DNA of 64,000 nucleotides from Shewanella subflava (GTDB lineage Bacteria > Pseudomonadota > Gammaproteobacteria > Enterobacterales > Shewanellaceae): positions 174,781 through 238,780 of the forward strand of contig NZ_JAPDMX010000030.1 of the NCBI RefSeq assembly GCF_025971955.1, in the 5' to 3' direction. Position 1 is the stretch's first letter. Each line of letters begins with the position of its first letter. The position numbers and the translations under genes were made by a program. Below, one piece after another: positions 49,647-59,227 of the stretch. A model generated the notes under the pieces. The model made no database searches. It was not told where the DNA came from and was given only the letters and a program-made list of their open reading frames with translations.

Positions 49647-49712
49647 TGCTGAAAGCTCTCCTTTATTATCTTGTGCTCATATCGTCTTAAACGATGAATA
49701 AAAACACACTTT

Positions 49713-49730
49713 TGTTGTAATATAACAACA
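49713..49730 (-). promoter_or_regulatory. Candidate HexR operator before zwf
   Basis: TGTTGTAATATAACAACA is a palindrome with perfect 6-bp arms. It contains TGTAATATAACAACA (49716-49730), which matches 10 of 12 fixed positions of the known HexR motif TGTAAT-N3-ATTACA. HexR control of this operon is established in Shewanella; this exact site is inferred. Confidence 0.6.
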
Positions 49731-49928
49731 GAATTTAAAATATGCATCAATATTTTGAAATTAATCTCTTGTTTAGCATATAGTCATTTTGGTACGTTAT
49801 CTGCTATGATTTTCAACACTCATAGACAGTAACAGAAGTTTCACAGTTGAAAGAACAATTGAAAATTTACTACAGTTGACTTTCAGAAGGTATAAAAACT
49901 ACTTAATTCCCTCGATAACACTGACTTC

Positions 49929-49943
49929 TGATATAAAATTACA
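49929..49943 (+). promoter_or_regulatory. Candidate HexR operator before hexR
   Basis: TGATATAAAATTACA matches the HexR motif with one perfect half (ATTACA) and one weaker half, 27-41 bases before hexR. It would allow autoregulation. Confidence 0.45.
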
Positions 49944-49970
49944 CTACCCAATATTTGCGGATGCATGATT

Positions 49971-50825
49971 ATGAATACACTTGAAAAGGTTCAAAACAAC
50001 CTGGCAAAATTTAGTAAGTCTGAACGTAAAGTAGCCGAAGTTATTTTAGCCTCGCCGCAAACAGCCATTCACTCGAGTATTGCCACATTGGCCAAAATGG
50101 CCGATGTCAGTGAACCGACAGTAAACCGTTTTTGTCGTCGTTTAGACACAAAAGGCTTCCCTGATTTTAAGTTACATTTGGCACAAAGTCTTGCGAATGG
50201 CACACCTTATGTTAGCCGTCATGTTGAAGAAGATGATAGCCCTGAGTCTTACACCACAAAAATCTTCGAATCTTCAATGGCATCGCTTGATACAGCGCGT
50301 CAAAGCCTCGATATCGCCGCGGTAAATAAAGCGGTTGATATCTTAACTCAAGCCAAAACAATTTCGTTTTTTGGCTTAGGTGCTTCATCTTCTGTCGCCC
50401 ATGATGCGCAAAATAAATTCTTTCGTTTTAACGTGCCTGTTATTTGTTTTGATGATGTACTCATGCAGCGTATGAGCTGCATTAACTCAAACGAAGGTGA
50501 TGTTGTGGTATTGATTTCGCACACTGGCAGAACAAAATCGTTAATTGAAATCGCACGAATCGCCCGCGAAAATGGTGCTGCGGTGATCGGTATTACCGCT
50601 CGTAACTCCCCCTTATCACTTGAGTGTACTTTACCTGTCACCATGGAAGTACCAGAAGATACCGACCTCTATCTACCTATGGCATCACGTTTAGCACAGC
50701 TAGTTACCATAGACGTACTGGCCACAGGCTTTACACTGCGCCGCGGCCCACGCTTTAGAGACAATCTAAAACGCGTTAAAGAAGTACTAAAAGAGTCACG
50801 CGTAAACAAAGATTTGACGATTTAA
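49971..50825 (+). CDS. hexR: HexR, RpiR-family central carbon regulator
   Basis: A 284-residue regulator that senses KDPG and controls zwf, edd, eda, pyk and other central carbon genes in gammaproteobacteria. The RpiR HTH is SIATLAKMADVSEPTVNRFCRRLDTKGFPDFKLHLAQSLANGTPYV. A SIS sugar-phosphate domain follows from about 110 (KTISFFGLGASSSVAHDAQNKFFRFNVPV, VVLISHTGRTKSLIEIA). Close match to E. coli HexR across its length. ATG 49971 (MNTLEKVQ) matches the family start better than ATG 49965. Divergent from zwf. Confidence 0.95.
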   Translation: MNTLEKVQNNLAKFSKSERKVAEVILASPQTAIHSSIATLAKMADVSEPTVNRFCRRLDTKGFPDFKLHLAQSLANGTPYVSRHVEEDDSPESYTTKIFESSMASLDTARQSLDIAAVNKAVDILTQAKTISFFGLGASSSVAHDAQNKFFRFNVPVICFDDVLMQRMSCINSNEGDVVVLISHTGRTKSLIEIARIARENGAAVIGITARNSPLSLECTLPVTMEVPEDTDLYLPMASRLAQLVTIDVLATGFTLRRGPRFRDNLKRVKEVLKESRVNKDLTI

Positions 50826-50910
50826 TCAGCAAATATTCATGTTTTGATTGTCAATTACAACAAAATTTTCTTTATGACGTTAGCAAAGTCGTAGGTAAAT
50901 AGTTCAAATG

Positions 50911-50946
50911 AAAGGCTGAGCACTAAGGTGTTTTAGCCTTTTTTTA
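50911..50946 (+). terminator. Terminator after hexR
   Basis: AAAGGCT/AGCCTTT stem with a loop of about 17 nt and a run of Ts. Confidence 0.65.
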
Positions 50947-51000
50947 TGAAAAACCTTTTCTCTGTCACAAAATATACACATTAAATACTGACTTTTTGTT

Positions 51001-51015
51001 TGTAACTTTACTACA
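51001..51015 (+). promoter_or_regulatory. Candidate HexR operator before pykA
   Basis: TGTAACTTTACTACA matches 10 of the 12 fixed positions of the HexR motif, about 120 bases before pykA and just upstream of a TACTATATAT -10-like region. HexR can activate or repress depending on site position; here it would overlap or flank the promoter. Confidence 0.55.
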
Positions 51016-51133
51016 TTTGAAATAAATCTCTGCTACTATATATCCATCATTTTTAGTACCAGAATCAAAGCGTACTTTTAATAGCCAATTTTATTCAATT
51101 TTAATCTTTCCTTTAAATTTAACGGAGTATGTT

Positions 51134-52573
51134 ATGTTCCGCAGAACTAAAATCGTAACCACTTTAGGCCCAGCAACTGACCGCGATGATAATTTACGTA
51201 AAATTATCAAAGCCGGTGCAAATGTTGTTCGTATGAATTTCTCCCATGGTTCACCAGAAGACCATTTGAAACGTGCTAACGAAGTGCGCGCAATTGCTAA
51301 AGAGTTAGGCAAACATGTTGCTATCTTAGGCGACTTACAAGGTCCCAAAATTCGTGTGTCTACATTTAAAGACAACATGAAAATTAAGCTTTCTTTGGGT
51401 GATAAATTCATTCTTGATGCTGATTTAGCAAAAGGTGAAGGCAATCAACAGCAAGTGGGAATTGATTACAAAGAATTACCAAGAGATGTCGTGATTGGCG
51501 ATATTTTGATGCTAGATGACGGTCGTGTGCAATTACGTGTAGACAGTGTTGAAGGTAACAAGGTATTTACCAGTGTGACGGTTGCCGGCCCTTTATCAAA
51601 CAACAAAGGCATCAACAAGCAAGGTGGTGGCTTAACCGCTCCAGCATTAACTGAAAAAGATATGGCTGACATTAAAACAGCTGCATTAATTGATGTTGAT
51701 TATTTAGCGGTATCCTTCCCACGTACTGGTGCTGATTTAGACCTAGCACGTAAATTAGCGGTAGAAGCTGGTAGCAATGCCCTTATCGTTGCAAAAGTTG
51801 AACGTGCTGAAGCGGTTGCCACTGATGAAGCCATGGATGATGTGATTAGAGCATCTGATGTGGTGATGGTTGCCCGTGGTGACTTAGGGGTTGAAATTGG
51901 TGATGCCGCATTGGTTGCGGTTCAAAAACGTTTAATTCAACGTTCACGTCAATTGAACAAAGCGGTTATTACAGCGACGCAAATGATGGAATCAATGATT
52001 TCAAGCCCAATGCCAACGCGCGCTGAAGTGATGGACGTGGCTAACGCAGTATTAGACGGTACTGATGCGGTAATGTTATCTGCCGAAACCGCTGCAGGTG
52101 ACTTCCCTGAAGAAACCGTAAAAGCCATGGCAAATGTGTGTGTTGGTGCTGAATCACACCCAAGCGTGAAAGTGTCTAAGCATCGTTTAGAGCAAAGCTT
52201 CACTTCGATTGAAGAAACCATTGCCCTATCGACTATGTATGCAGCAAACCACCTTGAAGGTGTAAAAGCCATCATTTCGTTAACCGAATCGGGTGCAACG
52301 GCGAAACTCATGTCTCGTATTAGTTCTTCATTACCGATTTTTGCCCTTTCACGTCATCAGAAAACACTGGCGAAAATGGCATTATACCGTGGTGTACAAC
52401 CTATGTTTTTTGACTCAACAGCCTATGGTGCTGATGAGTTAGCACGTGAAGCATTAAACACTATGGTTGCTGCCGGCTACTTAAGCAGCGGCGACATGGT
52501 ACTAATGACTAAAGGCGACGCAATGGAGACCGTCGGTGGCACCAATACCTGTAAAGTACTGGTTGTTGCTTAA
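51134..52573 (+). CDS. pykA: Pyruvate kinase II PykA
   Basis: It makes pyruvate and ATP from phosphoenolpyruvate (479 residues). [21 protein letters not shown] opens the barrel. [32 protein letters not shown] and the active-site lysine/PEP block [13 protein letters not shown] with [28 protein letters not shown] are all intact, as is the C-terminal effector domain. The sequence is nearer to E. coli PykA (AMP/sugar-phosphate type) than PykF. Downstream lie a perfect terminator and repeat copy 4. Confidence 0.96.
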   Translation: MFRRTKIVTTLGPATDRDDNLRKIIKAGANVVRMNFSHGSPEDHLKRANEVRAIAKELGKHVAILGDLQGPKIRVSTFKDNMKIKLSLGDKFILDADLAKGEGNQQQVGIDYKELPRDVVIGDILMLDDGRVQLRVDSVEGNKVFTSVTVAGPLSNNKGINKQGGGLTAPALTEKDMADIKTAALIDVDYLAVSFPRTGADLDLARKLAVEAGSNALIVAKVERAEAVATDEAMDDVIRASDVVMVARGDLGVEIGDAALVAVQKRLIQRSRQLNKAVITATQMMESMISSPMPTRAEVMDVANAVLDGTDAVMLSAETAAGDFPEETVKAMANVCVGAESHPSVKVSKHRLEQSFTSIEETIALSTMYAANHLEGVKAIISLTESGATAKLMSRISSSLPIFALSRHQKTLAKMALYRGVQPMFFDSTAYGADELAREALNTMVAAGYLSSGDMVLMTKGDAMETVGGTNTCKVLVVA

Positions 52574-52641
52574 GTGATTTTGTTGCTTAAATGATTAGCA
52601 ACAACATTTAGACACTTAGTTTAGGTACTTGTCTCAATACC

Positions 52642-52674
52642 AAACGCCAATCATATGATTGGCGTTTTTTGTTT
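52642..52674 (+). terminator. Terminator after pykA
   Basis: The 24-bp perfect palindrome centred on CATATG (arms AACGCCAATCAT/ATGATTGGCGTT) is followed by a T run. Confidence 0.88.
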
Positions 52675-52740
52675 TCTGCCCTAAACCACCTACTTCAGTA
52701 TGGGGTTATCATCCATTAGGCTCCCTGAAGTACGTTCAAT

Positions 52741-52919
52741 AGTTGATTAACTTAAGTGGTACGTGAGCTTTGCTAATGGTGCGATACAAGTTTCTAAATC
52801 AGGGATGATTTAGTAGAGCCTATAGGGATATATTTACGGCGTCTTGTCACGCACGGTAGGAACGCGGCCTTTTAGGCAGTGATATCAAAGCCACCTGCTT
52901 CAGAAAGTGGATTCTTTAC
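52741..52919 (+). repeat. Dispersed repeat family, copy 4
   Basis: Same orientation as copy 1. The fixed hairpin CTAAATCA-GGGA-TGATTTAG is at 52794-52813, followed by TATATTTACGGCGTCTT. The variable hairpin is GCC/GGC, and the terminal hairpin is weaker than in copy 1. Similarity to copy 1 also reaches back to CCTAAACCAC at about 52680. It lies downstream of pykA, before a convergent gene. Confidence 0.85.
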
Positions 52920-52925
52920 TATGAG

Positions 52926-53442
52926 GAATTTCAACTTGGGATCATGCATTTCAATCTCAATTTTGGACAAAATTGTATTACACCCTCTACGAGCAACCCA
53001 AGTCTAATTCGTTTATCTCTGCATTGAAGACACAGCCTCAATCTAATCAATTGCCTGCGGCAGGCCTATGTGCAAGCACGACCTTGACACGCTGCACTCT
53101 TTATATATATCAAAGGTCCCTGAAATTTTAGCCCCTTCAATTTAACCTTGTTTGTAACCAATAGAAAAAACATCAAAATTTAATTCAAAGTATCACTGTT
53201 GCTTTTCATTTGGGGTTCAAATAAAGCTAAATTGAAGGGATAAATTTTCCGATGAAGATACGGCTGAGGATATTGAAAACAGGACGTTTTGGTTAAGCGG
53301 CCATAAACGGCATAAATCGTCCCGAAGCAGATCTGTAAAGGTGTACTTGTACTAGCAAACTCTTTCACATTTGCCCCTATTGGTATAGGGGCAAATGTGA
53401 AATCGAGCTGAATTATAGCAGAAGGCACTTTTTAACAGGCAA
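52926..53442. other. Long non-coding stretch with two inverted repeats
   Basis: About 515 bases with no supported gene; an 82-codon minus-strand frame at 53180-53428 looks fortuitous. It holds a 12-bp inverted repeat CCCTTCAATTTA (53133-53144) and TAAATTGAAGGG (53228-53239), 83 bases apart. It also holds the perfect 18-bp palindrome at 53363-53402. It may be the remains of a mobile element. Confidence 0.5.
53363..53402. repeat. Perfect 18-bp inverted repeat
   Basis: Arms TTTCACATTTGCCCCTAT and ATAGGGGCAAATGTGAAA flank TGGT. No T run follows on either side, so it is not a typical terminator. Confidence 0.8.
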
Positions 53443-53483
53443 TAAAAAACGCTGAACTAGTGCAAACTATGTCAGCGTTTTTA
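53443..53483 (-). terminator. Terminator after fadE
   Basis: AAAAACGCTGA/TCAGCGTTTTT arms with a 16-nt loop, about 40 bases beyond the minus-strand stop. Confidence 0.7.
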
Positions 53484-53519
53484 CATTTGATAAATAAACT
53501 AATTGTTTAACTGAGTCAG

Positions 53520-55796
53520 TTAGAGCTTGTCAAAATCATTAACGTTGATAGCCGCTAATCGCTTCTTATCTGCTTCTAATAATTGTTGATATTCTGCATC
53601 AGTAATAATGTCCTTTTCTAAGGCCACTTCAAACAACTCAAGCATTGGTAGTTTTGATTTAATGTGACCACTGCGCTGTGCTTTTTTCAGTTTTTTATAC
53701 AAATCTCTTGCAGCATATTTAGCAAGGAATGCATCTTCAACTTCCGCTATACCACCTGTGTCGCCCTCAAACTCACCACACAAGAAAGTAATACGGTCAC
53801 GGGCAGCGCTCGGTTTAAGCATCGCTTTTACCAATTCAACTGCCGCTTTATCGCTTGGTGCGGTAAAGTGGTTACCTAATGGGAAGATTAATACTTTCAA
53901 TAATACGCCAGCAATTTTGCTTGGGAAATTACGGATGGCATCTTCGAGTGCTTTAGCTGCTAGGTGAAGACGTTCAGTCATCACATAGTGCACACTAGGT
54001 AAATCATCATGCTGACGGCCATTGTCTTCATAGAATTTCAATGTTGCTGATGCTAGATACAATTGACTTAACACATCACCCATTCTGGCTGAAATCATTT
54101 CTTTACGTTTAAGATCACCCCCCATAATTAGCATAGATAAGTCGGTCATAATCGCCAATGAAGACGAAATACGATTCATATCTCGGTAGTACTTTTGGGT
54201 TGGACCACTAACAGGAGATGATGACAAACGGCTGCCTGTTAGTGCGTTTGCGAATGAACTTAACGCATTACGGGTAGCATAACCAATATGACCCAATAAT
54301 AGCTGGTCAAAACGATCTACTGCGGCAGTTTCATCTTCCATTCCCGCCGCTTCCATTTCAGCAAGCACATAAGGATGACAACGAGTCGCACCTTGACCAA
54401 AAATCATCAATGAACGGGTTAAAATGTTTGCACCTTCAACGGTAATTGAAATTGGGTTAGCCATAAATGCGTGGCCTAAATAGTTTTTAGGCCCTAACTG
54501 AATCCCTTTACCTGATTGAATATCCATCGCATCTTCTAATACATCACGACCTAACTCAGTCATGTGGTACTTAGCAATAGCCGTGACCACCGAAGGTTTC
54601 ACATTAGCATCAATACCCGTTGTTGTTAGACGACGCGCAGCTTCTAATTGGTAGGTATTAGCAATGATACGCGCCAGCGCTTCTTGAACACCTTCAAAGT
54701 TGCCAATTGGCATACCAAACTGCTGACGAACATAACTGTAGGCGGTTGTTGTTTTGGTGGTAACATGGCCAGATGCTGTTGCAAGTGCAGGTAATGAAAT
54801 ACCACGCCCTGCTGATAGACACTCGACTAACATTCTCCAGCCTTTACCCGCATATTGTGGACCACCAATGATCCAATCTAATGGAATAAACACATCTTTA
54901 CCGCTGGTTGTACCATTCATAAACGCCATCATTAATGGGTTATGACGACGACCGATTTCAACACCAGTATGATTTGTTGGGATCAAGGCACAGGTAATAC
55001 CTAGGTTTTTCTTATCGCCTAATAGCTTATCAGGATCGCGCATTTGGAACGCTAAGCCCAGTACCGTGGCAACCGGTGCCAAGGTAATGTAACGTTTGTC
55101 CCATGTTAAGCTAATACCTAGGGTTTCTTCGCCTTCAAATTCTTGACGACAAACAACACCGATATCAGGGATTGCACCCGCATCAGAGCCTGCTTCAGGT
55201 CCCGTTAGCGCAAAACAAGGCAGTTCTTTACCCACAGCTAAGGCTGGTAACCAGCGATCTTTTTGCTCTTGCGTACCATAGTGTGTCAATAACTCACCTG
55301 GACCTAAAGAGTTAGGCACCATCACAGTCACAGCAGCACTCACGCTGCGTGTGGCGATTTTGGCGACGATAGTCGAGTTAGCATAGGCTGAAAACTCGCG
55401 TCCACCGTATTTTTTAGGAATAATTAGCGCAAAGAAGCCTTCTTTTTTGAAGTATTCCCACAATTCAGGCGGTAAATCTTTACGGTTATGAACAATGTCA
55501 AAATCATCGATCATTGTTAACGCTGTTTGAACTTGATTGTCTAGGAAGCTCTGTTCGTCAGGCGTTAAAGTAGGTTTAGTGTAACTATGCAGTTTATTCC
55601 AATCGGGTTTACCACGGAATAACTCGCCTTCCCACCATACATCGCCCGCTTCCATCGCTTCTTTTTCGGTGCTCGATAGTGGCGGCAGAACTTTTTTGAA
55701 AAACGCAAATGCGGGACGTGTGATCACTTGCATTCTGACACTGCGCACGCCAAAGAGCACTGCAACAGCAATAATCAGTAATATAAGAATACTCAT
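53520..55796 (-). CDS. fadE: FadE-type acyl-CoA dehydrogenase
   Basis: The first oxidation step of fatty-acid beta-oxidation, FAD-dependent (758 residues; E. coli FadE is 814). One hydrophobic N-terminal segment (ILILLIIAVAVLFGV) anchors it to the inner membrane. The core has PKKYGGREFSAYANS, CFALTGPEAGSDAGAIPD, YVRQQFGMPIGNFEGVQEALARI and ITVEGANILTRSLMIFGQGA. A C-terminal domain particular to the FadE class follows from about 500 (DUF1974-like). It begins 18 bases after psrA, with AAGAAGG before the ATG, so the two form an operon. Confidence 0.92.
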   Translation of the reverse strand: MSILILLIIAVAVLFGVRSVRMQVITRPAFAFFKKVLPPLSSTEKEAMEAGDVWWEGELFRGKPDWNKLHSYTKPTLTPDEQSFLDNQVQTALTMIDDFDIVHNRKDLPPELWEYFKKEGFFALIIPKKYGGREFSAYANSTIVAKIATRSVSAAVTVMVPNSLGPGELLTHYGTQEQKDRWLPALAVGKELPCFALTGPEAGSDAGAIPDIGVVCRQEFEGEETLGISLTWDKRYITLAPVATVLGLAFQMRDPDKLLGDKKNLGITCALIPTNHTGVEIGRRHNPLMMAFMNGTTSGKDVFIPLDWIIGGPQYAGKGWRMLVECLSAGRGISLPALATASGHVTTKTTTAYSYVRQQFGMPIGNFEGVQEALARIIANTYQLEAARRLTTTGIDANVKPSVVTAIAKYHMTELGRDVLEDAMDIQSGKGIQLGPKNYLGHAFMANPISITVEGANILTRSLMIFGQGATRCHPYVLAEMEAAGMEDETAAVDRFDQLLLGHIGYATRNALSSFANALTGSRLSSSPVSGPTQKYYRDMNRISSSLAIMTDLSMLIMGGDLKRKEMISARMGDVLSQLYLASATLKFYEDNGRQHDDLPSVHYVMTERLHLAAKALEDAIRNFPSKIAGVLLKVLIFPLGNHFTAPSDKAAVELVKAMLKPSAARDRITFLCGEFEGDTGGIAEVEDAFLAKYAARDLYKKLKKAQRSGHIKSKLPMLELFEVALEKDIITDAEYQQLLEADKKRLAAINVNDFDKL

Positions 55797-55814
55797 TTTT
55801 AACCTTCTTAAGTT

Positions 55815-56459
55815 TTACTCGTTAGATGTAACTGGCACAGCAACACCCGCTGCCATGTAGGGAATTACTTTGCGTATAATGGCTTCAGTATTATTGTGTT
55901 CACCATAATCTGAAGCGGCAATTTCATTTAATGCATCGGCTGACGCCATAGTGAATACAATGGTGCCAAGGGTAAAATGCAAACGCCAAAACATTTCAGC
56001 CGGTGGTATATGAGGTGCACTTGCCGACACCGCTTGCACAAATGTACTTAAATGTTGGCCATAATGGGTGGTGATAAACCAACGTAAGTGACCTTGACTC
56101 TCAATGTAACCACGACCTAACAACTGTAGAAATATGATCGTGCCACCATTGCGCACTTTATTTAGATCTAATAACGGTTTTATTAACGCTGAAAATATTT
56201 CATTTAGTGATGCATGTTCAGGCGCTAAGTGTAGTCTTTTTATCTCAGTCGCAGCCGTTGGCATAAACACATCAAGATATCGGGCTAACACTGCCCGAAT
56301 TAATTCTTTTTTCGAGCCAAAATGATAATTAACCGATGCTAAGTTCACTTCGGCTTTACTGGTGATTAAACGCAAAGACGTTTCTGAAAATCCTCGCTCC
56401 GCAAACAGTTTCTCTGCTGCGTCTAGAATTCTTGTTTTCGTATCAGTACGACCTGCCAT
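55815..56459 (-). CDS. psrA: PsrA-like TetR regulator of fatty-acid degradation
   Basis: A 214-residue TetR protein. The DNA-binding part RILDAAEKLFAERGFSETSLRLI and SKAEVNLASVNYHFGSKKELI is nearly the PsrA sequence known from Pseudomonas, where it responds to long-chain acyl compounds. The ligand domain is less conserved. It is co-transcribed with fadE. A PsrA-type palindrome (AAAC-N4-GTTT) lies 21-33 bases before its start, pointing to autoregulation and fatty-acid control of the pair. Confidence 0.88.
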   Translation of the reverse strand: MAGRTDTKTRILDAAEKLFAERGFSETSLRLITSKAEVNLASVNYHFGSKKELIRAVLARYLDVFMPTAATEIKRLHLAPEHASLNEIFSALIKPLLDLNKVRNGGTIIFLQLLGRGYIESQGHLRWFITTHYGQHLSTFVQAVSASAPHIPPAEMFWRLHFTLGTIVFTMASADALNEIAASDYGEHNNTEAIIRKVIPYMAAGVAVPVTSNE

Positions 56460-56480
56460 CCTCTAACTCGCTCTTAATTA

Positions 56481-56492
56481 AAACACCTGTTT
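56481..56492 (-). promoter_or_regulatory. Candidate PsrA operator
   Basis: AAACACCTGTTT fits the PsrA core AAAC-N4-GTTT, just upstream of psrA. The flanking bases are A and A rather than the G/C of the Pseudomonas consensus. Confidence 0.5.
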
Positions 56493-56650
56493 AAATTAAT
56501 CATTGGGCGAACAGATGTCAATTTAAATTTAGCTTATTTACTTAGCAAAACACCCACAAAACTTAGCAATAGGTTAACAGTTTTAACTTGTATGCAATAT
56601 GCAAAAAATTTCGGTACACTATAGGATGAATAACAATAAGGAAAAATAAA

Positions 56651-58522
56651 ATGAATTTGCCTTTAAAACGACCGTCTAAAACTGCATTACTTATTGCCAT
56701 GGTGTTGGGGACTTCTGCCTGTGGAGAAACTGATAAAGTCAGCCCAAACAATGCCTCGCAAAATAAAGCTGTCACTCAACAGGCTAACACGATAGATGCA
56801 AACTCAGCGATTGCATTTATTAACCAGGCCGAAGCCGATTTAGCCAAGCTATCAATAGAAGCAAATCGTGCTGAATGGATTTACTCTAACTTCATTACTG
56901 AAGACACAGCGGCGCTCTCTGCCACTATGGGTGAAAAGGTTATCGCGACATCAGTCCGCTATGCCAATGAAGCCGCCAAATATGCCAATGTAGAGTTAGA
57001 CCCCATTAACGCGCGTAAGCTAAACAGTTTACGTAGCAGTTTAGTGTTACCCGCCCCCTTAGACCCAGAAAAGAATGCTGAGCTGGCTAAAATCAGTTCT
57101 GAACTTAATGGCCTATATGGCAAAGGGAAATATTGTTTTGCCGACGGTAAATGTTTAACTCAACCTGAGTTGTCTAATTTGATGGCTGAATCGAGTGATC
57201 CTGCTGTGCTTTTAGAAGCTTGGCAAGGTTGGCGTGAAATAGCTAAACCAATGCGCCCGTTGTTTCAACGTGAGGTAGAATTGGCCAATGAAGGTGCGCG
57301 CGATTTAGGTTATCAGGATTTATCTGAGTTGTGGCGTAGTCAATATGACATGAAGCCTGATGATTTTTCCGCTGAATTAGACCGTCTTTGGGGACAAATT
57401 AAGCCGTTATATGATTCTTTGCACTGTTATGTTCGCGGCGAGTTAAATGAAAAATACGGTGATGATGTCGCCCCTAAAACTGGCTCTATTCCCGCACATC
57501 TTCTTGGTAATATGTGGGCACAGCAATGGGGCACTATCTACAACACTGTTGCTCCGGACAACGCCGATCCAGGTTACAATGTCACCGCCCTCTTGGCCGC
57601 AAACAATTATGATGAAATCAAAATGGTCAAACAGGCTGAAGGTTTCTTTACTTCACTAGGGTTTGACAAATTACCCGATTCATTTTGGTCTCGTTCGATG
57701 TTTGTTCAACCACAGGACCGTGACGTTGTTTGCCATGCTTCTGCATGGGATTTAGATAACCTTGATGATATTCGCATTAAGATGTGTATTCAAAAAACAT
57801 CTGAAGATTTTACTGTTATCCACCATGAGCTTGGGCATAATTTTTATCAGCGCGCTTATAAAAACCAACCCTTTATCTTCAAAAACTCAGCTAATGATGG
57901 TTTCCATGAAGCGATTGGAGACACGATAGCCTTGTCTATCACGCCTAAATATCTGCAACAAATTGGCTTACTTGACACAGTTCCAGATGCCGATAAAGAT
58001 ATTGGTTTATTGCTTAAGCAAGCATTAGATAAAATTGCCTTTATGCCCTTTAGTTTAATGATTGATCAATGGCGCTGGCAGGTGTTTAACGGCACAATTA
58101 AGCCTGAACAGTACAATCAAGCATGGTGGGAATTGCGTGAAAAATATCAAGGTGTCAAAGCACCAATAGCACGCACTGAAATGGATTTTGACCCTGGCGC
58201 CAAATATCACGTACCAGGCAATGTTCCTTATACACGTTACTTCCTTGCGCACGTATTACAGTTCCAATTCCATAAAGCCTTATGTGATATCGCTGGCGAT
58301 AAAGGCCCTGTACATCGCTGCAGTATATATGGCAATAAAGAAGCTGGTGCAAAATTAAATGAAATGCTTGAAATGGGTGCAAGTCAACCATGGCCAGAAG
58401 CATTAAATGTTGTTACTGGTACTAAGCAAATGGATGCAAAAGCGGTACTTGATTATTTTGCTCCGTTGCAGGTTTGGTTGGATGAACAAAATTCACAAGC
58501 AAGCCGCCAATGTGGTTGGTAA
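56651..58522 (+). CDS. M2-family (ACE-like) peptidyl-dipeptidase, lipoprotein
   Basis: A 623-residue zinc metallopeptidase related to angiotensin-converting enzyme. An N-terminal signal ends at a likely lipobox (TSAC, near residue 24). The zinc site is HHELGH (His392, Glu393, His396) with the third ligand Glu420 in GFHEAIGDTIALS. The C-terminal KYHVPGNVPYTRYFLAHVLQFQFHKALC is the substrate and chloride-binding block of M2 enzymes. It should release dipeptides from the C-ends of peptides in the cell envelope. GGAAA precedes the ATG. Confidence 0.92.
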   Translation: MNLPLKRPSKTALLIAMVLGTSACGETDKVSPNNASQNKAVTQQANTIDANSAIAFINQAEADLAKLSIEANRAEWIYSNFITEDTAALSATMGEKVIATSVRYANEAAKYANVELDPINARKLNSLRSSLVLPAPLDPEKNAELAKISSELNGLYGKGKYCFADGKCLTQPELSNLMAESSDPAVLLEAWQGWREIAKPMRPLFQREVELANEGARDLGYQDLSELWRSQYDMKPDDFSAELDRLWGQIKPLYDSLHCYVRGELNEKYGDDVAPKTGSIPAHLLGNMWAQQWGTIYNTVAPDNADPGYNVTALLAANNYDEIKMVKQAEGFFTSLGFDKLPDSFWSRSMFVQPQDRDVVCHASAWDLDNLDDIRIKMCIQKTSEDFTVIHHELGHNFYQRAYKNQPFIFKNSANDGFHEAIGDTIALSITPKYLQQIGLLDTVPDADKDIGLLLKQALDKIAFMPFSLMIDQWRWQVFNGTIKPEQYNQAWWELREKYQGVKAPIARTEMDFDPGAKYHVPGNVPYTRYFLAHVLQFQFHKALCDIAGDKGPVHRCSIYGNKEAGAKLNEMLEMGASQPWPEALNVVTGTKQMDAKAVLDYFAPLQVWLDEQNSQASRQCGW

Positions 58523-58594
58523 CGACTTAATATTAATCAATTTATATGCTTTGAACTTGTATGCTTTGATTAAATAACAATTAAACTTTGTCAT

Positions 58595-58624
58595 AAAAAC
58601 GCCAATATTATTTGGCGTTTTTAT
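58595..58624. terminator. Bidirectional terminator between the M2 peptidase gene and smrA
   Basis: AAAAACGCCAA/TTTGGCGTTTTTA stem between convergent genes. Confidence 0.82.
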
Positions 58625-59227
58625 TTACCTAAAACCTCCCCCCTTTCTGTTTAACTCACTGTTTTCAATTCTTTGTTGTGATGATTTTTTAAGTAGAACA
58701 AATAACGCACCAGAACCGCCCTGCTCGCGTGTTGCGCTATGGAAAGCGGCCACCTGTTCAATAACCGACAGCCAATGACAAACGGCACTTTTCATTAACC
58801 CAGGATAGGGTTTGCTGTGATAACCCTTACCATGAATCACTAAAATATTACGCTCACCCCGTTCGATTGCTGCAAATATGCAGTTCACTAAACTGCCCCT
58901 TGCTTGCTGTAAACTGTATGAATGCAAATCTAATATTGTTTTGAAGTCATATTTTCCCTGCCTCAACCTTTTGTAAACCGCTTCTTGCATGCCATCGTGC
59001 CTATGCTCGACCACCTCATCCGGTGACACAGTTTTAAACTGAAAAGGTGCTATGGGTAACATGGCAAGTAGTTCATGTTCATTTAATGCAGCTTGTTTAA
59101 CTAATTGTCCAAACGTGGGTGTAATTTGTGCTGTTAAACCATTAGATTGTGTTTTTTGGTTTTCTTTTAAAGGCTTAACATCTGCCATTTCTTGAGAAAA
59201 TAACAGGTCATCATCGAGTCGTTCCAA
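58625..59227 (-). CDS. smrA: Smr-domain protein SmrA
   Basis: A 200-residue protein with a C-terminal Smr (MutS2-related) domain, a DNA or RNA endonuclease/binding fold. The motifs are ILDLHSYSLQQARGSLV (LDLH), NILVIHGKGYHS (the HGxG motif), and ALFVLLKKS at the end. The N-terminal half has the DDDLLF...M block seen in SmrA proteins. A full-length Shine-Dalgarno, AGGAGGTGATT, directly precedes TTG 59227. The GTG at 59233 lies inside that SD, so TTG is the better start. Confidence 0.88.
   Translation of the reverse strand: MERLDDDLLFSQEMADVKPLKENQKTQSNGLTAQITPTFGQLVKQAALNEHELLAMLPIAPFQFKTVSPDEVVEHRHDGMQEAVYKRLRQGKYDFKTILDLHSYSLQQARGSLVNCIFAAIERGERNILVIHGKGYHSKPYPGLMKSAVCHWLSVIEQVAAFHSATREQGGSGALFVLLKKSSQQRIENSELNRKGGGFR

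Noticed and set aside
53180..53428. 82-codon minus-strand ORF in the pykA-fadE gap
   Set aside because: It spans the perfect palindrome, has no SD or recognisable domain, and its composition looks non-coding.
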